DNA from: Bryobacterales bacterium KBS 96
Lineage (GTDB): Bacteria; Acidobacteriota; Terriglobia; Bryobacterales; Bryobacteraceae
Reading direction: 5' to 3'
DNA length: 64,000 nucleotides
NCBI GenBank assembly: GCA_000381625.1
Contig: KB906767.1
Span: 128,729 to 192,728 of the forward strand
Positions within the stretch are counted from its first letter, which is position 1. Every line of letters begins with the position of its first letter. Made by a program: the position numbers and the translations under genes. The notes beneath the pieces are model-generated. The model was given only the letters and a program-made list of their open reading frames with translations. It did no database searches and was not told where the DNA came from. This document shows positions 47,702-57,028 of this stretch, piece by piece.

Positions 47702-48796
47702 GTGGACCATGCCATTACTACGAAGGGGTTAAATCGAGCCCTGCTGGCCCGGCAGATGTTGCTTGCGCGGGAAAAACGGCCGGCGCTTGGTGTGGTGGAA
47801 CGGCTGGTGGGCTTGCAGGCGCAGCAGGCACGGCCGCCGTTTGTCGGGTTGTGGTCCCGGCTCGACGCTTTCCGGCGTGAGGAACTGCTGAAACTGCTTA
47901 CTTCCCGGAAAGTCGTTCGCGCGACGCTGATGCGAGCTACGCTCCACCTGATGAGCGCGAAAGACTACGTTGCGTTCCGTCCGGCGCTACAACCGATGCT
48001 CAGTCTTGGGACGACGTCCGTGCTGCGGGATCGCGCCAAGGACTTGGATCTCGATGCGATTGTTGCGGCGGCCCGCGAAACGTTGGCTCGCCGCCCCGGC
48101 GCCTTCGCCGAAATTCGCCGTAGTCTGGTGGAGTCGTTTCCAAATGGCGATGAGCGGGCCATGGGTTATGCCGTCCGCACATCTCTGCCGCTGGTGACGA
48201 TACCGGACGATTCGACGTGGGGCTTCCGAGCCGATTCCAGTTTTGGGTTGGCCGAATCGTGGATTGGCAAGCCTTTATCCAATCGAGAGCAGACGGAATC
48301 GCTTGTGCTCCGGTATCTCGAAGCGTTCGGACCGGCGACAGCGGCGGATGTGAAAACCTGGTCCGGATTGCAAGGCGCGCAGCCGGTACTGGACTCGCTA
48401 CGTCCAAAGCTGCTGGTCTTGCGTGACGAACGCAAGCGTGAACTATTCGACCTGCCGCAGGCTCGGCGTCCAGAGGAAGATACACCGGCGCCGCCGCGAT
48501 TTATTGCGGCCTTCGATAACCTGATTCTTTCCCACACAGACCGCTCCCGCATCGTTCCGGCGGAGCATCGGCCGCGGATTGTGACCAAAAATTTGCAGGT
48601 GCTCCCGACGTTTCTGGTAGATGGCTTTGTCGCAGGCACGTGGGGATCGAAGATCTCCAGGAATATCGCCACGCTGACGATCTCGCCGTTTGCGCGTCTT
48701 GCAAAGCCGGTAAAAGCGGACCTTTCCGGCGAAGCGGAAAAGCTGATTCGTTTTATGGAGCCAGAGGCAAAGAAGTTTGAAGTCGAGTTCGCGTAG
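47702..48796 (+). CDS. Winged-helix DNA-binding protein (HTH_42/AlkZ-like)
   Basis: 364 aa from a GTG at 47702. RALLARQMLLAREKRPALGV, then VERLVGLQAQQARPPFVGLW with its QAQ motif is the start of the HTH_42 family, which includes AlkZ/YcaQ DNA glycosylases. Later LVLRYLEAFGPATAADVKTW and FIAAFDNLILSHTDRSRIVP, FLVDGFVAGTWG are family segments. AlkZ enzymes unhook interstrand crosslinks with the QxQ residues. Members of this wider family are often annotated only as wHTH proteins, so activity is likely but unproven. Confidence 0.82.
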   Translation: MDHAITTKGLNRALLARQMLLAREKRPALGVVERLVGLQAQQARPPFVGLWSRLDAFRREELLKLLTSRKVVRATLMRATLHLMSAKDYVAFRPALQPMLSLGTTSVLRDRAKDLDLDAIVAAARETLARRPGAFAEIRRSLVESFPNGDERAMGYAVRTSLPLVTIPDDSTWGFRADSSFGLAESWIGKPLSNREQTESLVLRYLEAFGPATAADVKTWSGLQGAQPVLDSLRPKLLVLRDERKRELFDLPQARRPEEDTPAPPRFIAAFDNLILSHTDRSRIVPAEHRPRIVTKNLQVLPTFLVDGFVAGTWGSKISRNIATLTISPFARLAKPVKADLSGEAEKLIRFMEPEAKKFEVEFA

Positions 48797-48922
48797 ACGA
48801 TAAAGTTCTCGCTTGCCGCACGAATTGGCGAATCATTGTTAGGGAATGTGCCTCGTGTTAACAACGGGCCACCACCCCGCGAAATAGAGAGCCGCAAAAT
48901 CTGTCTAACCAACAGAGGTCTT

Positions 48923-49111
48923 ATGGGCTGGCTCACCGTTGCGATTATTTCGCTGTTGATCGCGATCGCGGTGTTGCCGGTGTGGCCTTACAGCCACGGC
49001 TGGACTCTTTATCCCAGTGCAATCTTCGCTTTCTTCGCGTTCCTTTGCTTTATCGTGAGTATCTTTGGCCGGCGCGGTGGGCCGCTCTGGAAAGACCGCG
49101 GTCAGGGATAG
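48923..49111 (+). CDS. Small membrane protein (DUF3309-like)
   Basis: 62 aa from the ATG at 48923 with AGAGG upstream. Two transmembrane helices flank VLPVWPYSHGWTLYPSAIFA, the WPYSxxWGYxPSG-type signature of DUF3309 proteins. Function unknown; often near stress genes. Confidence 0.7.
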   Translation: MGWLTVAIISLLIAIAVLPVWPYSHGWTLYPSAIFAFFAFLCFIVSIFGRRGGPLWKDRGQG

Positions 49112-49228
49112 CTCACGTGCCGCCGGCCATCTCTGCCGAAATTGCCACCGCAGGAGTGTTCGAACTAAAAAAACGGCGCATCTCTTCCGATACGTCTTGT
49201 GAGCCGCAACGGCGGCCGCGAGGCATCC

Positions 49229-49750
49229 ATGACATCGATTTTGCGCTCAGGAAGCGCCACTCTGATCTTTATTTGCGCCAGTTTTGTGCTGACCGCGCAA
49301 ACCGCAGTCCAGTCCGGAGGCGCAGCGGTTACGTCCGCTATCCGGCCAGTTCTTGCGAAGGACCGCAACTTGTTGCTCCCCGCGGACGGCGCCTCTATGA
49401 GTCCGCTAAATAAAATCACAATTGCTCAAGTGTCCGAAAGAACGGATCGCAAAGCGAAGCTCTTCTGGAGAATCAGCATCGCAGCTCTCGTCACGGCGTC
49501 AACGATGGATGCAGTCACATCGATGGGGAAATACGAAAGCAATGGCCTGCTGCGCGGATCGGACGGCAAGTTTGGCACGAGGGGAATTGCGCTAAAAGCG
49601 GGGATCACCGGAATTACGCTGCTTCCTCAGCTGTTGCTGCGAAGCCACGAGAACTTGCGGAAACCGTTTACGATCGCCAATTTCGCGCAGGCGGGCATGT
49701 ATTCGGGAATCGCCATTCATAATGCCGGCATCGCAAAGCCTCGGGACTGA
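49229..49750 (+). CDS. Hypothetical membrane/exported protein
   Basis: 173 aa from the ATG at 49229. An N-terminal signal-like helix (SATLIFICASFVLTAQTAVQ), then a middle TM-like segment ISIAALVTASTMDAVTSMG and YESNGLLRGSDGKFGTRGIA with two weak hydrophobic regions. The STMDAxTS...NGLLRG pattern recurs in hypothetical acidobacterial membrane proteins. Function unknown. Confidence 0.6.
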   Translation: MTSILRSGSATLIFICASFVLTAQTAVQSGGAAVTSAIRPVLAKDRNLLLPADGASMSPLNKITIAQVSERTDRKAKLFWRISIAALVTASTMDAVTSMGKYESNGLLRGSDGKFGTRGIALKAGITGITLLPQLLLRSHENLRKPFTIANFAQAGMYSGIAIHNAGIAKPRD

Positions 49751-49797
49751 CGGCGCTCGGATTAGCCGCGCGGCTGCCGTGTCAACATTGGGAGAAG

Positions 49798-50277
49798 CTA
49801 ACGAGCGAATTTCACATCGCCAACTTGTGGCGTCTGCCGCCGACCGAGACTTTGATCGACCGACCAAGCGCCGGCTCCACGCAGCATCAGCACCACGGTG
49901 ATCGCGAGGACAAGCAGATGGTACTCAATCCCTTCGCCCTTCTGTGCGCCGGACCAATTCATAAACAGACCGTTTGGAGAATGCACCATCAGAACTGCCA
50001 CAATCATGTTGACGAATACACCGAAAGCGGCAACACGCGTGAGGATGCCGAATATCAGCCCGAGGCCGCCGAGGAATTCCGCCATAATCGCGAGAAAGGC
50101 AAGCGGGGCGGGAATGTGCATTCCCTGGGTGAAGAAGCCCATTGTGCCTGTAAACCCGGCTCCTCCGAACCATCCGAACACTTTTTGTGCGCCATGAGCG
50201 AAGAAGATCACGCCCAACACGAGCCGCAGGATTGTCAAATACGCTTCGTTCCTGGTTCCGATTAGCTTATGAAACAC
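49798..50277 (-). CDS. DoxX-family membrane protein
   Basis: 159 aa with four transmembrane helices. LTILRLVLGVIFFAHGAQKV, then FGWFGGAGFTGTM and EFLGGLGLIFGILTRVAAFG and the acidic GEGIEYHLLVLAI are the DoxX pattern. Members act as quinol oxidase parts or redox-stress partners in the inner membrane. A single gene on its strand here. Confidence 0.9.
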   Translation of the reverse strand: MFHKLIGTRNEAYLTILRLVLGVIFFAHGAQKVFGWFGGAGFTGTMGFFTQGMHIPAPLAFLAIMAEFLGGLGLIFGILTRVAAFGVFVNMIVAVLMVHSPNGLFMNWSGAQKGEGIEYHLLVLAITVVLMLRGAGAWSVDQSLGRRQTPQVGDVKFAR

Positions 50278-50367
50278 AAATAGCTCCTGGACTGACGCTT
50301 ATCAACAACGATGCTTTACGTCAACGTTAGGATTCGGACGAGAAAGCGATCCGGGATTTGAGCCGAA

Positions 50368-51909
50368 TTAAAGCACTGGGCCAATTTTCCACGGTACGAA
50401 TTCATGGTGGCCCAGTCGTTCCGCGCAAGTGCGTTCGCCGGAGGCGATGCGCAGCAACGCTTCGAACATCTCACGGCCCACTTGTTCAACAGTGGCTTCG
50501 CCGTCGGTGATGCGTCCGGCGTTGATGTCCATGTTGTCGCGCATACGGCGGTACGTATTGGAGTTGCTCGCGATCTTTAGAACAGGAATGGTCGGGAAGC
50601 CGATCGCGCTGCCGCGTCCCGTCGTGAAGGCGATGAGATTTACCCCGCCTGCCGCCAATCCAGCTAGCGACGCGGGATCATAACCGGGAGTGTTCATGAA
50701 TACGAAACCATTCGAGGAAATTCGCTCGGCGTACTCAAACACATCTTCCAACGGCGTGGTTCCGGCTTTCGCCACCGCCCCCAGCGATTTCTCGAGAATA
50801 TTTGTCAAGCCGCCTTCTTTGTTGCCAGGTGAAGGATTGTCATTAAAGCTGCCGCCGAACTGGCGCAAATAAGCCTTATATCCGTCCACGCAGCCGATCA
50901 ACTTGGCAGCCACCTGTTCGTTTCGCGCGCGGCGCAGTAGTAGATGCTCGGCGCCGAAAATTTCGGTTGTCTCCGCCAGTACGACGGTTGCGCCTTGATC
51001 GACGAGCAGGTCGCAGCAATATCCTAGGGCGGGATTGGCTGTAATGCCCGAGAAGGAGTCCGAGCCGCCGCAATTCAGGCCGAGCGTAATTGCGGACGCG
51101 GGCTGTTCTGTCCGCCGTTCCGACGCGGCACGGTCGATGAAACTCTTGATGTGAGCGCGGGCCGCTTCCACCGCGGAACGAGTTCCACCCGATTCCTGCA
51201 AGGTCAAACCCGCGAGTCCTTCGGGCGGAATGTATCCCTCTTCGGCCCGGCCTAAATAGTGGCTGATCTGATTTACTTCACAGCCGAGGCCGAGGATAAC
51301 GGCTGCGGATACATTTGGGTGAGCGAGCACTCCCTCGAGGGTGCGCTGCAGTTGTTGGGAATCCGGGCCAATCGCCATGCCGCAGCCTTCGCCATGCGGA
51401 AAGGCCACGATTCCATCCACGTTAGGGGGCAGGCTCTGCTTATCGAAGCTTTGCGCAATTAAGTCGGAGGTGTACGCGGCGCAGTTGCTTGCCGCCACGA
51501 CCGCGATGTAGTTCCGTGTTCCGATGCGGCCATCTTTGCGGAGATAACCGTGGAAGCTTTCGGTCGAGTTCAGTACGCTGCGGGACGCCATCGGTTCCGG
51601 CCGCGCATTGTGACAATCGATTTCGGAAAACGCGAGGTTGTGCGTGTGGACGTGATCGCCTGGGGAAATCGGCGCCGTAGCGAAGCCGATCACTTCACCG
51701 TAACGATGGACAGGCTCTCCCGCGGCGACGCTCCGAATAGCTACCTTGTGCCCCGCGGGCACGGACTGATTAACCGTGAATGTTTGAGACTCAACTTCGA
51801 ACACCTGACCGGGAGCAAGTGGCATGCGCGCAATTGCCACGGCATCGCGCGGGTTCAAAAGAATGACTGCATTAGCGGCGGTCGGAGTGGCCTGTATGTC
51901 GTAGAGCAT
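50368..51909 (-). CDS. Altronate/galactarate dehydratase family (UxaA-like)
   Basis: 513 aa from the ATG at 51909. The N-terminal SAF domain (residues 1-95, with HKVAIRSVAAGEPVHRYGEV and GDHVHTHNL) and the long UxaA C-terminal domain (GYLRKDGRIGTRNYIAVVAA, VDGIVAFPHGEGCGM, TLGLNCGGSDSFSGITANPA, FTTGRGSAIGFPTIPVLKIA) are both present. These iron enzymes dehydrate altronate or galactarate in hexuronate or hexarate breakdown. No other uronate gene is adjacent, so the exact substrate is undecided. Confidence 0.9.
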   Translation of the reverse strand: MLYDIQATPTAANAVILLNPRDAVAIARMPLAPGQVFEVESQTFTVNQSVPAGHKVAIRSVAAGEPVHRYGEVIGFATAPISPGDHVHTHNLAFSEIDCHNARPEPMASRSVLNSTESFHGYLRKDGRIGTRNYIAVVAASNCAAYTSDLIAQSFDKQSLPPNVDGIVAFPHGEGCGMAIGPDSQQLQRTLEGVLAHPNVSAAVILGLGCEVNQISHYLGRAEEGYIPPEGLAGLTLQESGGTRSAVEAARAHIKSFIDRAASERRTEQPASAITLGLNCGGSDSFSGITANPALGYCCDLLVDQGATVVLAETTEIFGAEHLLLRRARNEQVAAKLIGCVDGYKAYLRQFGGSFNDNPSPGNKEGGLTNILEKSLGAVAKAGTTPLEDVFEYAERISSNGFVFMNTPGYDPASLAGLAAGGVNLIAFTTGRGSAIGFPTIPVLKIASNSNTYRRMRDNMDINAGRITDGEATVEQVGREMFEALLRIASGERTCAERLGHHEFVPWKIGPVL

Positions 51910-51988
51910 CCTGTGATTCTCACCTTCACTGTAGCGCCGCGCAACCCGCGCAGTAACGTGCGGCTCGGATCGCGCGTTTCCGAGCGAA

Positions 51989-53218
51989 TCAGTGTGCGGC
52001 TTGTTTCCCAGCGGCAATCAATTCCCGGTACAGTTGAATTGTCTGGTCGGCGATCGACGTCCAACTGAATTTTTCTTCCGCCCTCTTCCGGCCCGCCTCG
52101 CCAAACTGCTTGCATTTATCAGGGTCGGCCAGTAGCTCCGAAATCCGGGCGGCCAAGGCGCGCGCGAAGTCGTCCGGGTGTGTCGGAAATCCGGTCACCG
52201 GATGCTGCTCGTAAGGCACGAGATATCCGGTTTCTGCATTCACCACAACTTCCTTGATTCCGCCGGTGGCGCTTGCCACGACGGGGGCTCCGCACGCCAT
52301 TGCTTCCAGATTGATAATGCCGAACGGCTCGTAGACCGACGGGCAGCAGAATACGCGCGAATGGCTGTAAAGCTGGATCGTTTCCGCTCTCGTCACCATC
52401 TTCTCGATCCACACTACACGCTCGTTCAATTCGCGCGCCTTTTGAACCTTCTCCCGCATTTCCGCTGCAATCTCCGGTGTGTCCGGTGCGCCCGCGCACA
52501 GAACCACCTGAGTGTCGCGCGGCATGTAACGGATCGCGTCGACAAGGTGCGTCACGCCCTTCTGTCGCGTGATGCGGCCGACAAATAATACATACGGAAT
52601 CGATGGGTCCACGCCATACGCTTTCAGCGCGCTGGTGTCTTCCGTGTACCGGTATTCGGTGACGTCAATGCCGTTATAGATGACGTGTACCCGTTCGGGC
52701 GGCAGCGGATAAACGCGCAGGATGTCTTGCCTGGTTCCTTCGGATACCGCAATTACGCCGTCGGCGTCGAGAATGGCCGTCCGCTCCATCCAGGAGCTCA
52801 TGGCATACCCGCTACCAAGCTGTTCCGATTTCCAGGCGCGCAACGGCTCCAAGCTGTGCGTGGTGAGGACGAACGGAACGCCATACAACTTCTTGGCGAG
52901 ATAACCCGCCATCGACACGTACCACGTATGCGTGTGGACAATGTTGACGCCGGTGAGCGCCTTTATCTGTGTCAAATTCAGACTGAACGCTTCAAGCGCG
53001 CCTTTGAATTTCTCCTGCGTGCCGTTCGTGATTTCGCTCCAGGGCTCGGCGCCGCGCACGTGAAGGTTTCCGTTATCGGAGTGCTGATCGCCCCAGCAGT
53101 GTACTTCTACCTCGATCTTCTTCGCGAGTTCGCGGCTCAAATAGTCGACATGAACGCCTGCGCCGCCGTATATATTCGGCGGGTACTCACGTGTAAATAG
53201 CGCTGTTCGCAAAGGCAA
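51989..53218 (-). CDS. glgA: Glycogen synthase-type GT4 glycosyltransferase
   Basis: 409 aa. FTREYPPNIYGGAGVHVDYL at the start, VNIVHTHTWYVSMAGYLAKK and LTTHSLEPLRAWKSEQL in the first Rossmann fold, then PYVLFVGRITRQKGVTHLVD and VYEPFGIINLEAMACGAPVV in the second. This is the actinobacterial (Corynebacterium-type) glycogen synthase branch, which uses ADP- or UDP-glucose to make glycogen or maltose-1-phosphate (GlgM). Cytosolic. Direct choice between those products cannot be made from sequence. Confidence 0.88.
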   Translation of the reverse strand: MPLRTALFTREYPPNIYGGAGVHVDYLSRELAKKIEVEVHCWGDQHSDNGNLHVRGAEPWSEITNGTQEKFKGALEAFSLNLTQIKALTGVNIVHTHTWYVSMAGYLAKKLYGVPFVLTTHSLEPLRAWKSEQLGSGYAMSSWMERTAILDADGVIAVSEGTRQDILRVYPLPPERVHVIYNGIDVTEYRYTEDTSALKAYGVDPSIPYVLFVGRITRQKGVTHLVDAIRYMPRDTQVVLCAGAPDTPEIAAEMREKVQKARELNERVVWIEKMVTRAETIQLYSHSRVFCCPSVYEPFGIINLEAMACGAPVVASATGGIKEVVVNAETGYLVPYEQHPVTGFPTHPDDFARALAARISELLADPDKCKQFGEAGRKRAEEKFSWTSIADQTIQLYRELIAAGKQAAH

Positions 53219-53266
53219 TCCTCCCCATTCGAATAGAAATCAATTTTAAAGATGCTGGAAGCCAGT

Positions 53267-54142
53267 CTACAATCCGGCGTTGCGGGCAGCGACTTTCGCA
53301 ACGCTGGACCAATCCGCTTCCTCCTGGCCGTGCGCGACGGCGGAAAGGAACTGATCGCGAAGCAGGCTGGCGATCGGCATCGGAGCAGCGCATTCCTCCG
53401 CGGCCTGCAGCGTCAGCCGGATATCTTTCAATCCCAGCTTTAAGCCGAAAGAAGCCGGCTGAAAGTTTTCGTTTGCGATTATGGCGCTGTAATTCGCGTA
53501 AACCGGAGAGCCGAACAGCGCATTTATCACTTCCAAAAAGAAGTGCGGATCGACATTCGACTTCCGCAGCAAGGCAAAGGCCTCGCCAAACGTTTCCATC
53601 ATGCTCGCGATCATAAAATTACCGCATAGCTTGACGGCGTTGGCCTGCCACGGCTCCGTTCCTGCAACAAAGCTTGCGCGGCTTATTGCGTCAAACAGCG
53701 GGCGGCATCGGTCAAGGGCCTGAGGGTCGCCCGCGCTTACGACGAGCAGTTTCTTTGCTTCGGCTGCTTCGGGCCGCCCAAACACAGGGGCGCTTAGATA
53801 AGCTTGGCCTCGCTGGCGATGCTCGCTTGCAAGCATCCGGGCGAACGCCGTGCTGATTGTGCTGCTCGACATGTGGACAGCATTCGATTCAAGACCCGCC
53901 GCGATGCCGCTGTCGCCGAAGACCATCTCCTCAACGGCACGATCGTCGGCGAGCATAGAGATCGCAGCTTCCGCGTCCCGGCATGCGGCTGCCGGAGAAT
54001 CCGCTACATGGGCGCCTTCTTTCGCCAGAGCTTCGGATTTCTGCCGTGTGCGGTTGTACACCGTAACCTGATGGCCCGCGCGCAGCAGATTGCGCGCCAT
54101 GCCGGACCCCATTCTGCCGAGCCCAATGAAAGCGATCTTCAT
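53267..54142 (-). CDS. Beta-hydroxyacid dehydrogenase (NAD-binding)
   Basis: 291 aa. IAFIGLGRMGSGMARNLLRA is the GxGxxG nucleotide-binding start of the 3-hydroxyisobutyrate dehydrogenase family. YLSAPVFGRPEAAEAKKLLV is the substrate-binding motif in a variant form; the catalytic Lys is in WQANAVKLCGNFM. The PVFGRP variant groups with glyoxylate/succinic-semialdehyde reductase-like members. Substrate unknown. Confidence 0.88.
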   Translation of the reverse strand: MKIAFIGLGRMGSGMARNLLRAGHQVTVYNRTRQKSEALAKEGAHVADSPAAACRDAEAAISMLADDRAVEEMVFGDSGIAAGLESNAVHMSSSTISTAFARMLASEHRQRGQAYLSAPVFGRPEAAEAKKLLVVSAGDPQALDRCRPLFDAISRASFVAGTEPWQANAVKLCGNFMIASMMETFGEAFALLRKSNVDPHFFLEVINALFGSPVYANYSAIIANENFQPASFGLKLGLKDIRLTLQAAEECAAPMPIASLLRDQFLSAVAHGQEEADWSSVAKVAARNAGL

Positions 54143-54206
54143 AACTGCCAGCTTACTGCTGCAATTTTCAGAGCCGTTTCATTCAGCATCTATACGGACG
54201 TGCTTG

Positions 54207-54887
54207 CTATGGCAACGAGTGTAGCCACTGCGCTGTGGCTGCCATATCCTCGGATTGGAACGCCAGTGAGCCAGGAACAATCACGGCGGCGCCGGCACGG
54301 CGCAGCAACGGTACTGTATGTATCCGAATCGCGCCGTCCGCAACCAGGCGAACGCGCCCACCATGTTCCTGAATCGCTTCCGACGCCTCCGTCAATCGCG
54401 CGCATGCATTTGGATGCAGATCGCGTCCCTTTACACCAACTTCGGTTCCAAGCAGCAGAAGCGCCTCGATCGATGCGAGATAACGAACGCTTGCGCTCAC
54501 TGGAGTGTCGAGCCGGAGAGCGATGCCCGCCGCGATGCCAGCCCGGCGAATCGTCTCGATAGCCGCTCCCGCTTTCTCCTCGTCCAGCTCAGCGTGAATT
54601 GTAATCAAGTCCGCGCCGGCATCGACAAAATCGGGAATCAGTTCCGCCGGATTTTCTGCCATTAAATGAACGTGGAACGGCTTATTCGTATGGGGCCGAA
54701 GAGCGCGCACCAAGTCCGGGAAAAACAGCAGACCCCGGATGAAGTGTGCATCCGCGACGTCGAGGTGAAATGAATCGGCGAGCGCCGAGACGCGCGCCAT
54801 CTCCGCCTGGAGGTTCGCCAAGTCCGCCGACCACAGCGAAACATCCGCAAGTAGCCGGTTGCGGGGAAGATCGCTCCAGAGTCTCAT
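54207..54887 (-). CDS. Ribulose-phosphate 3-epimerase family protein
   Basis: 226 aa TIM barrel. LADVSLWSADLANLQAEMAR, FHLDVADAHFIRGLLFFPDL with the HxDVxD/H metal site, FHVHLMAENPAELI and a final LVADGAIRIHTVPLLRRAGA phosphate-binding strand. The usual (S)/MVxPG segment is altered (LLLGTEVGVKGRDLHPNA), so the sugar phosphate may differ from ribulose 5-phosphate, e.g. allulose 6-phosphate. Overlaps the hydrolase gene by 4 bp. Confidence 0.82.
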   Translation of the reverse strand: MRLWSDLPRNRLLADVSLWSADLANLQAEMARVSALADSFHLDVADAHFIRGLLFFPDLVRALRPHTNKPFHVHLMAENPAELIPDFVDAGADLITIHAELDEEKAGAAIETIRRAGIAAGIALRLDTPVSASVRYLASIEALLLLGTEVGVKGRDLHPNACARLTEASEAIQEHGGRVRLVADGAIRIHTVPLLRRAGAAVIVPGSLAFQSEDMAATAQWLHSLP

Positions 54888-55534
54888 GCGGAAAGCGTAT
54901 CGCGGAACGGCTGTACAATGACTCCGGACACGTCGAATTTGCCGTGCAGCAGATCATGTCCGGATTCGATGGTTACGATTCGCGTTGCCGCCGGGATCAG
55001 TTCGAGAGCCGCCGAGAGTTCCTCGATGGAGCCGAACGGATCTCGTGTGCCGTGTGCGAATAGCGCAGGCGTGCGAAGGGCGGCGAAGTGCGCTGTCCGT
55101 AGATTTGCGGGTTTCTTCGGAGGGTGCAATGGGTAGGAGAGCAACAATAACGCATCGGCAAGATCCGGTTCTTCCGAGGCAAGTATGCTCGCCTGCCTTC
55201 CGCCGTAAGAGTGGCCGCCCATAAATACGCGGCCGGGAGTGATTGCCCGAATTTCGTGTATGGCGGCACGGAGCCCTCGACGGTCTTCCTCCGCATTTGC
55301 GGGTGATGGCGGGCCAAATGGCCTCTTCTGCCGGAAAGGCAGATTGCACCGTAGGACCTGGATTCCGGATTCCGCGAATGCGGCCGCTACCGCTCTGAGC
55401 AGCGGCGAGTCGGCATTTGCGCCAGCTCCGTGTGTGAGTACAAGCCCATCGCCGGTCGGACGCTCGGGTCGATGCAGGTAGCCGCGAACCAGCGCCGTTT
55501 CGATAGCTGTAATTTCAGCATCACGCTGCGTCAA
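54884..55534 (-). CDS. Alpha/beta hydrolase (dienelactone hydrolase-like)
   Basis: 216 aa, most likely from a TTG at 55534 overlapping the upstream stop by 14 bp; no ATG or GTG fits. GLVLTHGAGANADSPLLRAV holds the oxyanion loop, VFMGGHSYGGRQASILASEE the nucleophile Ser, and ALFAHGTRDPFGS plus IESGHDLL the Asp and His. This KANL3/Tex30-like hydrolase type has no well-known substrate. Coupled to the epimerase gene. Confidence 0.8.
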   Translation of the reverse strand: MTQRDAEITAIETALVRGYLHRPERPTGDGLVLTHGAGANADSPLLRAVAAAFAESGIQVLRCNLPFRQKRPFGPPSPANAEEDRRGLRAAIHEIRAITPGRVFMGGHSYGGRQASILASEEPDLADALLLLSYPLHPPKKPANLRTAHFAALRTPALFAHGTRDPFGSIEELSAALELIPAATRIVTIESGHDLLHGKFDVSGVIVQPFRDTLSA

Positions 55535-56924
55535 TTGCCTTCGCCACCCTGTTTGCGGAACGAGTGGCGGCCTCCTGTCCCCAGTTGAGGTTGTCGCAAT
55601 ACGCCCCGGCAAAATGGACTCTGCCTTCCGGCTCAATCAGGGCCGGCCAGAAGCGCGCCAGATCACCCGGTTTGTAGTTCGTCGTTTCGCACGCCATGCG
55701 CCATGGATCGCGCGACCAATCGACGATTCTCGCCTGCTCGATTGTGTCCCCCTTGCCGGAGTAGTGTGACCGGAATGTATCGAGGGCCTTCCCGGCCGAC
55801 ACGCCGGGCTGCGCCGTCCCGACAATCAGACCGTGTTTCGTATCTACGTCGTCGGCCATCGACCAGACGTGTTCGAGTGTGGGTTGATAGAACTCCGCGT
55901 TGATGCTCACGCCCTGATCGCGCCAAAATTTCGTTCGCGATTGTAGAATGGGGCGGGTCGCGGAGTAATACGGGACATTGGCGACCGCCCACGTTTTCCG
56001 TTCGCTGAATGCAGGCGTGATGGGGAGTTGTCTCAGCATGACGGCTGACATGCAGCAGACCAGGTAATCGCCGGAGATCTCCCGCTTTTGCCCGAACTCA
56101 GTGTAGTCGACGGTGACGGCGGACGGACTATGCCGGATACCCGTAACAGGGCACCCCAGCTTCACGCGATCGCCCAATCGCTTGGCAAAGGTTTCCGGTA
56201 GAAGACTATTGCCGCCCTTCAGACGGTAGACCTGTGTAGGCCACAGCGGCACGCCGCGCTTGCGCAGAATACCCATGTGCCAGACATCGTGCAGAGCAGA
56301 CCCGGAGCCGCCGGCGAACCGCAGGCAAGCGCCGGATGCGCCCTCGCGCTGCAGCAACTGACGCGTGCTGATAGTGTCCAGATCGTTCAATCCCGCGTCA
56401 AACGGTTTGTATTCGTCACGAAAGCGCTCGGCGTATTTGTCCAGGTATAGGTGAGGCAGTTCCCACCACGCATGCTGCTTCAGATAATCCACTTCTTTCT
56501 GATTAAATCCGAAGCCGCTCAGTATTCGCGGAGTCGCCAGTTCCTCCTCCGAATACATGCGATTGCCGATCCAGCGCATCATGTGCTCGCGCCGCAGGTC
56601 GTGAATATGAGGCAAATCGAATTCGCGAACGTAGCCCCAGTACAACTCATATCCGGGCTTCGTGAACTGCTCGGCGCCGGCGTCTACGTACAAACCGTCG
56701 GGAAGATCGTCGCGAACCGTTCTCACGTGTCCGCCTACCCGTCCAGATGCCTCGAGAACGGTTACGTTGTGACCGCGGCGTGTCAATTCATAAGCGCAGC
56801 ACATTCCTGCGATGCCGCCGCCCGCAATCACCACCGTCTTTGAGTTCCCGCGCTGAGCCGCCGCTGCATTCAGAGCCAAACCGGCGCCAGCCGCGCTTTG
56901 CAGCACTTGCCTGCGAGTGAGCAT
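55521..56924 (-). CDS. Tat-exported FAD amine oxidase/protoporphyrinogen oxidase-like
   Basis: 467 aa. A twin-arginine signal (LTRRQVLQSAAGAGLALNAA) is followed by VVIAGGGIAGMCCAYELTRR, the FAD-binding GxGxxG, and VLEASGRVGGHVRTV. The C-terminus has GRVHFAGAYCDNLNWGQEAA, the second FAD contact. It belongs to the flavin monoamine oxidase superfamily. Export suggests a periplasmic substrate, which is not identifiable. Confidence 0.88.
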   Translation of the reverse strand: MLTRRQVLQSAAGAGLALNAAAAQRGNSKTVVIAGGGIAGMCCAYELTRRGHNVTVLEASGRVGGHVRTVRDDLPDGLYVDAGAEQFTKPGYELYWGYVREFDLPHIHDLRREHMMRWIGNRMYSEEELATPRILSGFGFNQKEVDYLKQHAWWELPHLYLDKYAERFRDEYKPFDAGLNDLDTISTRQLLQREGASGACLRFAGGSGSALHDVWHMGILRKRGVPLWPTQVYRLKGGNSLLPETFAKRLGDRVKLGCPVTGIRHSPSAVTVDYTEFGQKREISGDYLVCCMSAVMLRQLPITPAFSERKTWAVANVPYYSATRPILQSRTKFWRDQGVSINAEFYQPTLEHVWSMADDVDTKHGLIVGTAQPGVSAGKALDTFRSHYSGKGDTIEQARIVDWSRDPWRMACETTNYKPGDLARFWPALIEPEGRVHFAGAYCDNLNWGQEAATRSANRVAKAIDAA

Positions 56925-57028
56925 GTCAACACCCCCTGTTCCGATAAAGTCTACAACACTGGCGTATGCTCTATAAAGTCGCTTCTTTTCGGAAGACGAT
57001 CACGGTTACGAACGAGAAAGGTGTCTGA

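Noticed and set aside
47508-47732. Rightward 74-aa frame
   Set aside because: No ribosome site, no domain, and overlaps the start of the wHTH gene.
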